From contig NZ_JABRVS010000001.1 in assembly GCF_013248905.1 (NCBI RefSeq), positions 3,534,001-3,598,000 of the forward strand: a DNA stretch of 64,000 nt, written 5' to 3'. The position numbers and the translations under genes were made by a program. The notes beneath the pieces are model-generated. The model was not told where the DNA came from, did not search any database, and saw only the letters and a list, made by a program, of their open reading frames with translations. Below, in pieces: positions 28,495 to 37,794 of the stretch. Each line of letters starts with the position of its first letter. Position 1 is the stretch's first letter. Source of the stretch: Shewanella sp. VB17 (GTDB lineage Bacteria; Pseudomonadota; Gammaproteobacteria; Enterobacterales; Shewanellaceae).

Positions 28495-29636
28495 GAGACA
28501 CTCTCTACTTTATGCAGTTCATCAATGGCATCAATCATGGCTGCGGTTTGTGCCTCATTCATGGGCTCACCAAAAACTTGAGAGAAAAAATCAGTAAACA
28601 TGTCAAATTCCCCCTTTTTAATATGCTCACGACCAATAGCAAGCTGGCTATTTTTAGCCATTAACCCTGTACGCTCTAAGTGCAGCACATTAGGGTAAAC
28701 ATCTCTAAGCTTACCCATGGGGTCTAAAATGGCATTTTTGTCCCATAGCCTCACCATAAGATAATCATCACGATAAAGATCCGTTTTACCCGTCGCAAGT
28801 AACACATCGAGCTCACCTTCAATAATCCGTACATCGCGCATCGCACTCAGAGGTAAGAGTTCAATATTTGTTTCACCAGAGGGGGTCAGTTCTACTAAAG
28901 TGACTGATTTTTTTTGATTTTGCTCACTGAATGAATATTTTAAGATAGAGCCCGAGTAGCGAACATGCTCCTCACCTTTATATTGTGGGCCATGAAGATG
29001 ACCTAAAGCTGCGTAGTTAAACGGGGTAAACAAACTGGGGGATATTTTATCCGCACCGCCAATACTCAAAGGACGTTCAGATTCAGACTCACTCCCCCCA
29101 TCAAGGAAGCAATGGCTAATCACCACCTTTGGTAAACCTTGGCTATCATCTTCATGAACTTGTTCAAGCAACTTGACCATCGCTGCTTCATGGCTACTGA
29201 CTTCACAGTCAAAGACATCACGCACAGTAGCAGGATCGGCATAGGGCAAACCGTAAAACACAGCATCACCTGACTTTCCTGTTAATCTGACGGGAGCGAG
29301 CAACTTATTAAGCGGACCAATAATATGCAGACCACTATCTTTCATCTGTCTCGATGCAAAACCTAAACGTTCAGGACCATCATGGTTTCCAGCAATCATG
29401 ATCACTGAAATATTCAGTTCATTCACTAGGCGATTCACCACTTCATCGAGCAAAGCAACCGCGTTTGCAGGTGGAATGGAGCGGTCATAGATATCACCAG
29501 CAATGACCACAGCATCAACATCATGAGCCACAGCAAACTCGACAATTTGAGCCAACACATGACGCTGATCTTCCAGTAAGCTGTGATGATGAAGTTGGCG
29601 ACCAATATGCCAATCGGACGTATGGATAAATTTCAT
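28491..29636 (-). CDS. sbcD: Exonuclease subunit SbcD
   Basis: About 381 residues beginning MKFIHTSDWHIGRQLHH. Metallophosphoesterase motifs in order: SDWHIG, GDIYDRSIPP, GNHDGPERL, SHCFLDGG and GHLHGPQ, the manganese nuclease of SbcCD/Mre11. The ATG at 29636 is chosen because the canonical protein start is there; a longer in-frame extension upstream encodes a hydrophobic stretch not found in the family. A promoter and palindrome lie directly upstream. Confidence 0.96.
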   Translation of the reverse strand: MKFIHTSDWHIGRQLHHHSLLEDQRHVLAQIVEFAVAHDVDAVVIAGDIYDRSIPPANAVALLDEVVNRLVNELNISVIMIAGNHDGPERLGFASRQMKDSGLHIIGPLNKLLAPVRLTGKSGDAVFYGLPYADPATVRDVFDCEVSSHEAAMVKLLEQVHEDDSQGLPKVVISHCFLDGGSESESERPLSIGGADKISPSLFTPFNYAALGHLHGPQYKGEEHVRYSGSILKYSFSEQNQKKSVTLVELTPSGETNIELLPLSAMRDVRIIEGELDVLLATGKTDLYRDDYLMVRLWDKNAILDPMGKLRDVYPNVLHLERTGLMAKNSQLAIGREHIKKGEFDMFTDFFSQVFGEPMNEAQTAAMIDAIDELHKVESVS

Positions 29637-29687
29637 GAATGCTCGCGTAAAAAGTAAGAGGAGGAGAAAAAAATAGGAGAGTTTGCG

Positions 29688-29714
29688 ATTATACCCCAGT
29701 GACTTGGGTATAAT
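29688..29714. promoter_or_regulatory. Near-perfect 27-bp palindrome over the sbcDC promoter
   Basis: ATTATACCC (29688-29696) and GGGTATAAT (29706-29714) are exact reverse complements; inside them, AGT and ACT pair as well around a central G, leaving one mismatch. The palindrome covers the -10 hexamer of the sbcD promoter and the expected start point, a classical repressor-operator position. Confidence 0.6.
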
Positions 29715-29738
29715 AGGAAGATGAGCACTTTTTGACAA
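29710..29738 (-). promoter_or_regulatory. Sigma-70 promoter of sbcDC
   Basis: Minus strand TTGTCA (29733-29738), 17 bases, TATTAT (29710-29715): five of six matches at each hexamer with ideal spacing. It lies about 75 bases upstream of the sbcD ATG. Confidence 0.65.
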
Positions 29739-29852
29739 GCACTTGTTCACTTAATCTAGGATGAATACATTCAGCGAGAATTCAAAGCGCTGTAAACAAG
29801 AACTCTATTTGGCTTCTGCATATAGCGAAGAATGGTTAGCGAAGATTGTTAC

Positions 29853-30140
29853 TCATTCAATAAGTACTGATAGCATATCAGCAGCATTAGTTGGTATAAA
29901 TTCAGTGATATCATAATGAGCTAGACCATGTATTTTAAATGGATCTTCTGCCAAGATCCCTTCTAACATTGTTTGGCTTTCTGCGCGCGCTAAAATGATC
30001 CCTCCAGTACGAGGTTCTTTCCTTCCTGATACAAGAAAAATCCCCTTTGAATATTGCCGTTCTAGGTACTGAATATGGCTATCAAGATGCTTCTCAATAT
30101 CCCCGATGTCACACTCGTATGTTAAAGAAACGATGAACAT
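29853..30140 (-). CDS. YciI-like protein
   Basis: About 95 residues, MFIVSLTYECDIGDIEKHLD..., with the YciI pattern: GIFLVSGRKEPRTGGIIL strand-loop, and ILAEDPFKIHGLAHYDITEF with the conserved D-P and His. YciI-like proteins are small dimers of unsettled enzymatic role. The ATG at 30140 is preferred over a TTG two codons earlier since GGGGAG lies about 8 nt before it. Distinct from the YciI-like protein at 2.1 kb. Confidence 0.87.
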   Translation of the reverse strand: MFIVSLTYECDIGDIEKHLDSHIQYLERQYSKGIFLVSGRKEPRTGGIILARAESQTMLEGILAEDPFKIHGLAHYDITEFIPTNAADMLSVLIE

Positions 30141-30194
30141 AGTCAAGACTCCCCGTCTATCTAGTTGATGCCAAAATGATTAACTTAATACATT

Positions 30195-30369
30195 CTACCA
30201 TCTCATTGGCATAATCCCAATGATAACCCCAATGACAACTTCATTGATCTTCTGTGAAAAATAGGTAGCGTCGATGCCAAAACTACGACCGATATTCGCA
30301 GAGGATCCGTACGTCGATTCTGGTATCCTCTAAATAAACCATACTGTCACCGTCCATGGTAATTTTCAT
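30195..30369 (-). pseudogene. Short frameshifted reading frame, possible gene remnant
   Basis: From ATG at 30369 the minus strand reads MKITMDGDSMVYLEDTRIDV, then a one-base shift keeps an open frame SSANIGRSFGIDATYFSQ and on to a TAG at 30195. Both halves look protein-like, but no family is recognised and the total is only about 58 residues. It may be a decayed small gene or chance. Confidence 0.3.
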
Positions 30370-30381
30370 GACATTGAAGAA

Positions 30382-31395
30382 TTAGTTATTTTCAAGCTGA
30401 AAAGGATAGATACGCTTCCAATCTTGTTTCATATCAATCACGGTCCATCCATCTGATTGTCCTTGAGTCAGCGCCTTATCTAACTTACCAACGTGAGAAT
30501 CTTTGTCATATGCCCATTCATTTTTTTCATCTGTATGGTGCACAATACTCATGAACCTCGGTCCCTCACCCGCTGCGGTCCATTGTAACATTTGCAAATC
30601 ACCATCAGAATTGCCAAATGCAGCAATCGGCCTCTGCCCTATAAACTTTTGAATAGCGACAGGTTTACCTTCTTTGTCATCAAGGAAATCCATTTCAGGC
30701 AAACGCACTAAAGCCAGATCAGCGCCTTTCATTTGAAATTCTGTTTTAATGCTGCTGCCAATCACTTGCTCTGGAGGGATACCATACACTTTCTCAGTCC
30801 ACGGGCGCATAAATTCGATACCACCACCGGAAACAATATAAGTCTTAAAGCCATTTTCACGTAAATATGTCAGCACTTCTAACATAGGCTGATAGACTAA
30901 TTCTGTGTAAGGACGATCAAATTTAGGGTGCTTTGCTTTGGCTAACCACGTTATGACAACTTGCCTAAACTCTGCAGTCGTGAGCCCAGCGTGAGTGGCC
31001 ATCACTAATTCCAATAAACCTTTATTGCCTATTTTAGCCAATGCTTGTTGATCATTTTCTAATACCGCTTTAAACGGTTGAGTCGTTTTCCATTCAGGAT
31101 GCTCTGCCGCCATCTCTTTAACTCTATCCATGGCAAACAGTAATTGAAAATAGACTGGTTTTTCCGACCATAGCGTACCATCATTGTCAAACACAGCGAC
31201 GCGCTGAGCCGTTGGCACAAAATCAGGCGATGTTTTTTGGGTGACTTTTTCAACAAAAGCGAGAATATTTTTTTTACTTTCTCCTTCGTTCCATGAAGGT
31301 AAAGGGTCTTGATGTGAAAATGCATTGAAACTGGCAAAAAGCAATACAGCAACAAGCGTTTTTTTTACTCTATGATTAACTTTATTTATCTTCAT
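30382..31395 (-). CDS. Exported HAD-family phosphatase
   Basis: About 337 residues. Signal peptide KKTLVAVLLFASFNAFS, then HAD motif I VAVFDNDGTLWSE (near 66), motif II YIVSGGGIEF, and motif IV AFGNSDGDLQML. The double Asp of motif I is intact, so phosphatase activity is likely; subclass resembles phosphoserine-phosphatase-like HADs. Start at 31395 is chosen because GGAGAGAG stands just upstream; longer in-frame starts add a non-signal extension. It lies 60 bases after the octahaem cytochrome gene, as the last gene of the MoxR/Bat operon. Substrate unknown. Confidence 0.88.
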   Translation of the reverse strand: MKINKVNHRVKKTLVAVLLFASFNAFSHQDPLPSWNEGESKKNILAFVEKVTQKTSPDFVPTAQRVAVFDNDGTLWSEKPVYFQLLFAMDRVKEMAAEHPEWKTTQPFKAVLENDQQALAKIGNKGLLELVMATHAGLTTAEFRQVVITWLAKAKHPKFDRPYTELVYQPMLEVLTYLRENGFKTYIVSGGGIEFMRPWTEKVYGIPPEQVIGSSIKTEFQMKGADLALVRLPEMDFLDDKEGKPVAIQKFIGQRPIAAFGNSDGDLQMLQWTAAGEGPRFMSIVHHTDEKNEWAYDKDSHVGKLDKALTQGQSDGWTVIDMKQDWKRIYPFQLENN

Positions 31396-31455
31396 TTCTC
31401 TCTCCATCATGACGTTTATTATCTTAGCAAAAGGCATATTATGTTTTTGATCCAT

Positions 31456-33621
31456 TTAAGGCTTCACTTTTGCAGCCTTAAGTCGCTTTCGTAAATCGGC
31501 TAAAGCAGGATCTCCTGGCGTGATGCTTTCCAACTGCTGCACGTGTTTTAACGCTTCATCGATATTGCCGCTTGCTTCCAACGCGAGCGTCAGCACAAAC
31601 TGAAATCGACTATTATCAGGCTCAAACTCAGCCGCTTTGGCTAGCGCAGACAGCGCATCTGGCCATTGTTGTTGAATGACATAAACTAGCCCTAAATTGT
31701 GTAATGCCATAGCGTGGTTGGGCGCTATTTTAAGAATATCTTTTAATAGCATTTTGCTTTTATCTAACTGATCCATTTCTCGGTAGATACTGGCAAGATT
31801 GAGCTTGGCAGGTAAAAAGCTGGGTTGTAACTTAATGGCATTGCTATACAAGACTTGGGCTTGTTCCAAATCCCCCACTTTATAAGCCATGTCTGCCAGC
31901 GCCAGTTGAGCCGACAGTAAATCCTGCTGCTTTTCATAGGTTGACACCGCTTCCAATAACCCTGCTTGTAATTTCTTTTGGGCTTTCTCTGGTATTTGTT
32001 GTCTAAAAGCGGGGGCTAATAATTTAATCGCCCCCATGCGTACATTTTTATCGTCATCATACAAAAGACCAAAGCCTATCTGTAACTGCAATCGATAGGG
32101 TGAAGACTCAAGCACTCCTATCACGCCAAGTTTAACCAAACTTTCATCATCACTGGCTACCGTATTCAACGCTTGGACATTTTCAGGCTTTGCCATGTCA
32201 AGTTGTCCCAATAATACTGCTCTGCGCATCGCTGGTTGCAGCTTATCTAATACCAGCTGTCGCAGTAATTTCTGCCCTTGTTGCTTATTTTGTTGGTTGA
32301 GCAATATCGCTGGGCCGATATCATTATAGTGACCGAATATCTGCTTTTTTTGATTTTTCAAATTATTCTGGGACCACTGACTATTTTTATCCTTATGGCA
32401 GCTAAGACACACATCATTAGACCCTACCGCCTCACTGACCCAAGGATTAGGGACTCTAAAGGCATGATCTCGCCTATTATCGACACCCATATACTGTGTG
32501 GTCGGCATATGGCAATTGACACAAAGGGCCCCCTCTGACGCCTTATTATGTAAGGTATGTTTAGGGGTATCAAATGTCGTTGCTTTATGGCATTGAAGGC
32601 ATAAGCCATTTTTTTCAGCTAACAATTTCCCAGAGTGAGGTTCATGGCAATTGCTGCATACCACCCCCGCCGCGGCCATTTTGCTTTGAGTAAACGAGCC
32701 ATAGACATACACTTCATCGAGAATTTGGCCATCCAGATGATAAAGTGGAGGCTCAGCTAAACGAGGAATAAAATGCTGGCTGAAATTTCCCGCTTTAGCA
32801 CCATCAGTTAAGGCAACGCGGCGACTATGACAAGCCGCGCATTGATCAACTTGACCATGATCAACCGATATTGGTTTTGTATCTTGTCGTACCGCAGTAT
32901 GATGAGATGAGTTAAATGCCCAGAGACTGGTTTTTTTTAATGCATTATCAAAGCCTGAATGAGTGGCAGGTTTACCCTGTTTTTTTAATTTTAGGTGTGT
33001 GGCAGCCGGTCCATGACATGACTCACAACTGACGTTGATTTCACTCCAACGGGTTTTATAACTATCAGTGTCAGGCTCATACCCCCTCGTTAAATGCGTT
33101 GAATGACATTCAGCACAGCGCGCATTCCAGTTATTAAACTGACCTTTCCAGTAAAATGGCGTCGATTTCGTATGTGTATTGTCATATAAGTCATACCATT
33201 TACTCCCCCCTTCTGTGTCAGTTCTTGCATCCCATGCAACCGTATACGCTTGCAATCGCCCTTGGCCGATATCAACCAAAATCTGTTGTAACGGGTAATA
33301 GCCAAAGACATAAGGAACACGGTAACGCACACCAGATTGACCTTTGCTTCCCGTCTCGATGTAGTAACCTTTATCGTCTTTATTGAACACAGTCCAGCCG
33401 TCATTAGACTCAAATCTTACGTGATTAAAATCACCTAATACGGTCTCTTCGTTAGCCACTTGCATCGCTTTGGCGTGATCTGAGCCCTGCCAGTTTTTCA
33501 CTTCATTGCGATGGCATTCCTGACAACTTTCATTACCAACATAATCTGTTGCCAACGAGGGGGCACAGACCACACAGCAGGTTAATATCACACACTGCAA
33601 CACCGTACGGATTAATTGCAT
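31456..33621 (-). CDS. Periplasmic octahaem c-type cytochrome with TPR domain
   Basis: 721 residues: a signal peptide, then eight CXXCH haem sites (CQECH near 33, CAECH, CESCH, CAACH, CSNCH, CLQCH, CVNCH, CLSCH near 404), matching the NapC/NrfA-related multihaem family that carries a cytochrome c554-like N-terminus (VGNESCQECHRNEVKNWQGS). The C-terminal third (about 575-715) is tetratricopeptide repeats (LYSNAIKLQPSFLPAKLNLA, ALHNLGLVYVIQQQWPDALS). It starts 8 bases after the BatD stop codon. Expected role: electron transfer in the periplasm linked to protein interaction through TPRs; partner unknown. Confidence 0.93.
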   Translation of the reverse strand: MQLIRTVLQCVILTCCVVCAPSLATDYVGNESCQECHRNEVKNWQGSDHAKAMQVANEETVLGDFNHVRFESNDGWTVFNKDDKGYYIETGSKGQSGVRYRVPYVFGYYPLQQILVDIGQGRLQAYTVAWDARTDTEGGSKWYDLYDNTHTKSTPFYWKGQFNNWNARCAECHSTHLTRGYEPDTDSYKTRWSEINVSCESCHGPAATHLKLKKQGKPATHSGFDNALKKTSLWAFNSSHHTAVRQDTKPISVDHGQVDQCAACHSRRVALTDGAKAGNFSQHFIPRLAEPPLYHLDGQILDEVYVYGSFTQSKMAAAGVVCSNCHEPHSGKLLAEKNGLCLQCHKATTFDTPKHTLHNKASEGALCVNCHMPTTQYMGVDNRRDHAFRVPNPWVSEAVGSNDVCLSCHKDKNSQWSQNNLKNQKKQIFGHYNDIGPAILLNQQNKQQGQKLLRQLVLDKLQPAMRRAVLLGQLDMAKPENVQALNTVASDDESLVKLGVIGVLESSPYRLQLQIGFGLLYDDDKNVRMGAIKLLAPAFRQQIPEKAQKKLQAGLLEAVSTYEKQQDLLSAQLALADMAYKVGDLEQAQVLYSNAIKLQPSFLPAKLNLASIYREMDQLDKSKMLLKDILKIAPNHAMALHNLGLVYVIQQQWPDALSALAKAAEFEPDNSRFQFVLTLALEASGNIDEALKHVQQLESITPGDPALADLRKRLKAAKVKP

Positions 33622-33629
33622 TCATTTAC

Positions 33630-34802
33630 TCACTTAATTAACTGACCCAATTCTTTAGTTAGTTTTTTAGTTGATTGATTGTTTCCCTCTTTGATGCGCC
33701 CTTGGCTTAATGCAGAGCCCTGAATGGACCGAGGACGTGCATATAAAAAGTCGAATAAATCAGCGATAACCCGCTTGCTCTCAGTTAATTTTAATTGACG
33801 GCAACCACGCTGACTTCCCTGTTCTGCATCAGTTTTCTGGTAAAGTAAGCTAACGAATTTTTTCAAATCGCCACTCCTTAGTGCACATGTTAATTTCGCT
33901 TTCAAACTCGGTGGTCTGTTAGCTACATATCGGCCACCCAGTGATAACAAGAGCAAGAGAAATACCACGATGATGAGCACGTAAACAGACCGAGGAGATA
34001 GACCATTGACATTGATCTCCTCAGTAGGAAATACGCTTAATTGTTCCCCCTGCTCAAGGTTCCACCAATACAATGATTCACCTCCAATACGATAATTGCC
34101 AGCTTGCGTTATGACGTAACTCAGACGTTGAGTCATGCTGGCCCTCTGCTGACCGCGATCATTAGTGTCTGATAATTGTGCTTCCTGAGGAATTATTTTA
34201 ATACCATCGACAGGTAAAGGAATAAAGCGAGGGATCTGTATGCTTTGTACATCACTGGCTTCAATCTGGATCTGACGCACAAGAACATCACCTTTTTCAT
34301 ACTGATTTTTTTGCCCCGTCCAGCGGTCACTCACTTTTACATCTGGTGACACGATATATGAATTAACACCTTGTAATTCATCAGGTAAATAAACAAAAAA
34401 TTGAATATCATCTGATACTAATCTTTGTTTAACCGCCTTACCTTCATTATTCATATACTCGATATTAAACATCATAGCGGGAATGTCTAACAATCCGGTT
34501 TTTTCAGGATATAGGCTCACTTCCCATCGCTGAGTCGCCAGACTCCTTCCTTGTTTTCGAATACTGCCATTAACCGCAAAATCCGACCGCTTCGCTAATC
34601 TAGCGCCGGACAATGAGGCCAAATCAAAACGAGTCGGGCCATTAAAAAAACCATCAACGACGAGCTCATAACTCAGTACCACTTGTTGCCCTACCACTGG
34701 ATGATGAGTGTCAGCAGTGGTTATTAGCTGAGGAGATATTGGCGTAGCATGACATAGATGCGAAACCAACAAGATCAATAACCCCCCAACAAACCTATTC
34801 AT
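33630..34802 (-). CDS. BatD-like protein (DUF/oxygen tolerance family)
   Basis: 390 residues: signal peptide (FVGGLLILLVSHLCHA), a beta-rich periplasmic part with GQQVVLSYELVVDG and LYPEKTGLLDIPAMMF typical of BatD, one TM helix (VYVLIIVVFLLLLLSLGG, near 275-292) and a cytoplasmic tail. BatD proteins accompany MoxR AAA+ ATPases and VWA proteins; exact role is unknown. The ATG overlaps the stop of the VWA/TPR gene (ATGA). Confidence 0.88.
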   Translation of the reverse strand: MNRFVGGLLILLVSHLCHATPISPQLITTADTHHPVVGQQVVLSYELVVDGFFNGPTRFDLASLSGARLAKRSDFAVNGSIRKQGRSLATQRWEVSLYPEKTGLLDIPAMMFNIEYMNNEGKAVKQRLVSDDIQFFVYLPDELQGVNSYIVSPDVKVSDRWTGQKNQYEKGDVLVRQIQIEASDVQSIQIPRFIPLPVDGIKIIPQEAQLSDTNDRGQQRASMTQRLSYVITQAGNYRIGGESLYWWNLEQGEQLSVFPTEEINVNGLSPRSVYVLIIVVFLLLLLSLGGRYVANRPPSLKAKLTCALRSGDLKKFVSLLYQKTDAEQGSQRGCRQLKLTESKRVIADLFDFLYARPRSIQGSALSQGRIKEGNNQSTKKLTKELGQLIK

Positions 34803-36349
34803 TGTTCCCCCTCCAACACCTTGGACTCCGAGCCCTGTGTTTGCTTGTTATACTGCACTTGAAACTTAGCGGTAAGAAATTGCTTAGGATCTTTACTTAT
34901 ATCCCTAAGCCACAATGCTTTTTTCTGCTCACTCGCCAATAATTCTTCCACTGACAACTGTTCTATTTTAACCGCTATTTGACCAATTTTTTGTTTGTCT
35001 GCACCCAAGCTGGTATCCATCATCTCATCTCGATTGACAATATTAGGTGGAGATTCCTCTTGCTGGCTTTCAGACAGACGTTTAATTTCATCGACCAAAC
35101 GGGTAATAATCGCCAAATCTTTTTGTACCGCACTATTGTCAGGCTCGATTTCAAGCAACAATTGGTAAAGCCCAATAGCTTTACTGTAATTGCGCATTTT
35201 CACGTAGCTGGACGCTAAATTGTAAAGACTCGTTAAGTCATCTTGCTGCCGATAAATATTGGCCGCTTTATCAAATTGCCTTGCATGATAAAACGCCGCA
35301 GCCTGCCACTTTTCATCATCAAACCTAAGTGCCGCTTCTTGATAGTCACCACGTGTAAAATAATATGCCCCTTGTTGATCTGGGGTCATCACCCAATCAA
35401 GCCAGCTCGCCTCAACAGGTTGAGGTGTCAAGTTGACTAACAAAAATAACCCTGTGCTCCAATAAAGATTAAAGCCTTTGCGAAAGAAAAATAGCAGTAA
35501 CAATGCAAAGGGGTAAAGCAGCCAATAGCCAAGGTTTTCTTCTATGAAAGCGTTAGAATGACTGGGGTTGGCTAAAGCATTAATCATCTTGTATAAGGTA
35601 TCACTGTCTACGTTCAAATCTCGCCCATGAATCGTTGTTAATGCTAATGCTTCTGACGACCTCTCTCCTTCAGGGGTTAACGCTGCCACCATCCCTGATC
35701 CCCCATAACCCTTTAACCAATCATTAAAAATGGCACTATTGACCTCAAAACCATCAGACAAAATAATCAAATCAAATCCAGTTTCCTTTATCTTAGGGAT
35801 AGTATCGATAACCCCCATTAATGAATTCAAATCATTACCATTTTTTGGCATAACGCTGGGATCGAGATAAGCCAGATATAAACGTAATAATTCCCGTTGA
35901 TCTGACGGAGGTAATACCTGATGACTACTTCCAGCAAACGTGATTAACGTTACCGGACGACTGACACCTTGATTCAATACGTCATCCAATAGCAATTTTG
36001 CGTGCTGTAATGGGCTGACAGAATCTGTTGTCGCCACCATAGAGCTGGACAAATCTAATGCGAAAATTAACGGGGCTTGCAATTGGTCATTGCTCGCCTT
36101 CTGCCAGCTAGGCCCTGCTAATGAAGTCAATAGCAAAACGGTTGCCATTAACGTTAATAGGATTGGCCTGAGTGTCGCTTCCTTATGCTGCTGCAATGAG
36201 AAAACCTTAGACAAATGCGGTGCAATCATGCCTCTCCCTGCATCCTTATGTTGTACATTCCTCGCTTTAAACAACACCAACATCAAGCAACTTATTGGGA
36301 TAAGTAACACAAACCATAATGGCTGAGCAAAATAGAAACTAGCTAGCAC
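34799..36349 (-). CDS. VWA and TPR protein (BatB/BatC-like fusion)
   Basis: About 516 residues: N-terminal TM segments (PLWFVLLIPISCLMLVLF), a von Willebrand A domain with MIDAS motif LDLSSSMVATTD and VTLITFAG, two more TM helices (YWLLYPFALLLLFFFRKGF and STGLFLLVNLTPQP), then a periplasmic TPR part (FDKAANIYRQQDDL, SKAIGLYQLLLEIEPD). Start decided by ribosome-binding site: AAGGAG sits 6 nt before GTG at 36349, whereas the ATG at 36355 directly abuts it. The gene start overlaps the end of the previous VWA gene by 11 bases. Confidence 0.9.
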   Translation of the reverse strand: MLASFYFAQPLWFVLLIPISCLMLVLFKARNVQHKDAGRGMIAPHLSKVFSLQQHKEATLRPILLTLMATVLLLTSLAGPSWQKASNDQLQAPLIFALDLSSSMVATTDSVSPLQHAKLLLDDVLNQGVSRPVTLITFAGSSHQVLPPSDQRELLRLYLAYLDPSVMPKNGNDLNSLMGVIDTIPKIKETGFDLIILSDGFEVNSAIFNDWLKGYGGSGMVAALTPEGERSSEALALTTIHGRDLNVDSDTLYKMINALANPSHSNAFIEENLGYWLLYPFALLLLFFFRKGFNLYWSTGLFLLVNLTPQPVEASWLDWVMTPDQQGAYYFTRGDYQEAALRFDDEKWQAAAFYHARQFDKAANIYRQQDDLTSLYNLASSYVKMRNYSKAIGLYQLLLEIEPDNSAVQKDLAIITRLVDEIKRLSESQQEESPPNIVNRDEMMDTSLGADKQKIGQIAVKIEQLSVEELLASEQKKALWLRDISKDPKQFLTAKFQVQYNKQTQGSESKVLEGEQ

Positions 36350-37343
36350 GGGCATCTCCTTGGCGACTTCGCCACATTTGGCGACCAGACAAAAAGAACC
36401 AAAGACATAAATACAACAACAATAAAGGCCCCATGATCCAAGGATAGATATCAGTCTTAGGAACAAATGTCGCTTGTTCGAATTGGGCTGGTGCGATCTG
36501 ATTAACATCCTCCAATACTCGCTTAATCGCATCAGCGTCTGATGCGACATAAGACTTACCTTTAGTGACTTTGGCTATCTTATTAAGCGTGTTAAAGTCG
36601 ACTTTATCATCCCCCTCTGTATTGGGATCGCCCATTGCAATGGTATAAACTGTGATATTTTCACTGGCAGCAACTCTAGCAGCATCAACTGGATCAAGAC
36701 GAGAACTGGTATCGCTACCATCGGTAACCAGTAGCAATAGACGCTGCTTAGATGTCGAATGGGCAAAGGCTCTGATACTGAGTCCAACGGCATCACCAAT
36801 CGCGGTGGCAGGGCCTGCCATTTGCGTCTCCATCTCATTCAATAACACTTGCCACAAATGTATATCTTGAGTAAAAGGAACTTGCAAATAGGCGCCTGAG
36901 CCAAACACAATCAAGCCTAAGCGGTCTCCGTCTCTATGGCTTGAAAAATCAACGAGCACTTTTTTTAATGCCTCAAGCCGAGAAATATGACCTAACGAAG
37001 GATATAGATAATCTTTTTGCTCCATTGATTGAGACAAATCCACCGCGATCATCAAATCTCGTCCGGTCTTATTGACCACTTGAACCTCACCTAACAAAAC
37101 AGGACGGGTCAGACAAATAATTACGCCAATCCAACTTAATATTAAGGCCAACCCTTGAATTTTTTTTCGGCGACGCACGCTTGCTCCCACGGTTGGAGTT
37201 TGCCCTGTGGCCTTAACAAACCGAAAGAAAAAGGGCACGTAAAGCGATACACTAGGGTGTAAATACGCTGGAATTAATTGATGTATAAAAAAAGGCAAGG
37301 GTAAAAGTAATAACAACCAGGGGTAAATTAACTCAATATTCAT
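36339..37343 (-). CDS. VWA-domain protein (BatA-like)
   Basis: 334 residues: TM helix near the N-terminus (LLLLLPLPFFIHQL), a second (LALILSWIGVIICL), then a VWA domain with intact MIDAS DLSQSMEQKD, GLIVFGSGAYLQVPF and LLLVTDGSDTSS, ending with a TM helix (WIMGPLLLLYLCLWFF). Typical BatA: metal-dependent protein interaction at the periplasmic face of the inner membrane. It overlaps the DUF4381 gene by 11 bases and the next VWA gene by 11. Confidence 0.93.
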   Translation of the reverse strand: MNIELIYPWLLLLLPLPFFIHQLIPAYLHPSVSLYVPFFFRFVKATGQTPTVGASVRRRKKIQGLALILSWIGVIICLTRPVLLGEVQVVNKTGRDLMIAVDLSQSMEQKDYLYPSLGHISRLEALKKVLVDFSSHRDGDRLGLIVFGSGAYLQVPFTQDIHLWQVLLNEMETQMAGPATAIGDAVGLSIRAFAHSTSKQRLLLLVTDGSDTSSRLDPVDAARVAASENITVYTIAMGDPNTEGDDKVDFNTLNKIAKVTKGKSYVASDADAIKRVLEDVNQIAPAQFEQATFVPKTDIYPWIMGPLLLLYLCLWFFLSGRQMWRSRQGDARAS

Positions 37344-37794
37344 TACGGTGTTCCTGTACCCAGACTTTACATTTTTGTTGTAATTCAGTCAGTGAATCTT
37401 GAGTCAGATCCCAATCAAGTGGATTTTGATAGCTAAGTTGCCAAATAAGATGTAAATCAGTGGCATTAAAAATGGGAAGCTGTGTCACACTATTTAAAAA
37501 GTGTTGCCAGGTTTCTCGATCGTAACTCAGCACATCAGTTCCATTAAAACTCACTGACACGACTTCCCTTATAATTTGAGGAAGACGTGAAGCATTAGAC
37601 AATAATATCACGTCAAGCTCAGCTAAGGCTTCTCGCAGATAGCGCTTTTGTTGCCAATGCTGCCATTTTATTCTCCCAAAAACACCGAGCACAATCAGCA
37701 AAGCAAGTAGGATGACATAACAGCCTGGGGCTAATGGCCACCATGCTACTGGGTCTGGCAAAATAAGTTTCGATAACTGACTCATATCATCCAT
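37333..37794 (-). CDS. DUF4381 membrane protein
   Basis: 153 residues with one TM helix (CYVILLALLIVLGVFG, about 25-42) and a cytoplasmic C-terminal part containing LREALAELDVI, YDRETWQHFLNS and DWDLTQDSLTELQQKCKVWV. This is the DUF4381 pattern found between DUF58 and BatA genes in MoxR operons. Its start codon shares a base with the DUF58 stop (TAATG). Confidence 0.88.
   Translation of the reverse strand: MDDMSQLSKLILPDPVAWWPLAPGCYVILLALLIVLGVFGRIKWQHWQQKRYLREALAELDVILLSNASRLPQIIREVVSVSFNGTDVLSYDRETWQHFLNSVTQLPIFNATDLHLIWQLSYQNPLDWDLTQDSLTELQQKCKVWVQEHRNEY

Noticed and set aside
29761..29916. 51-residue plus-strand frame MNTFSENSKRCKQELYLA...
   Set aside because: It overlaps the end of the YciI-like gene, has no proper ribosome-binding site spacing and no recognisable family; could be a remnant but not supportable.
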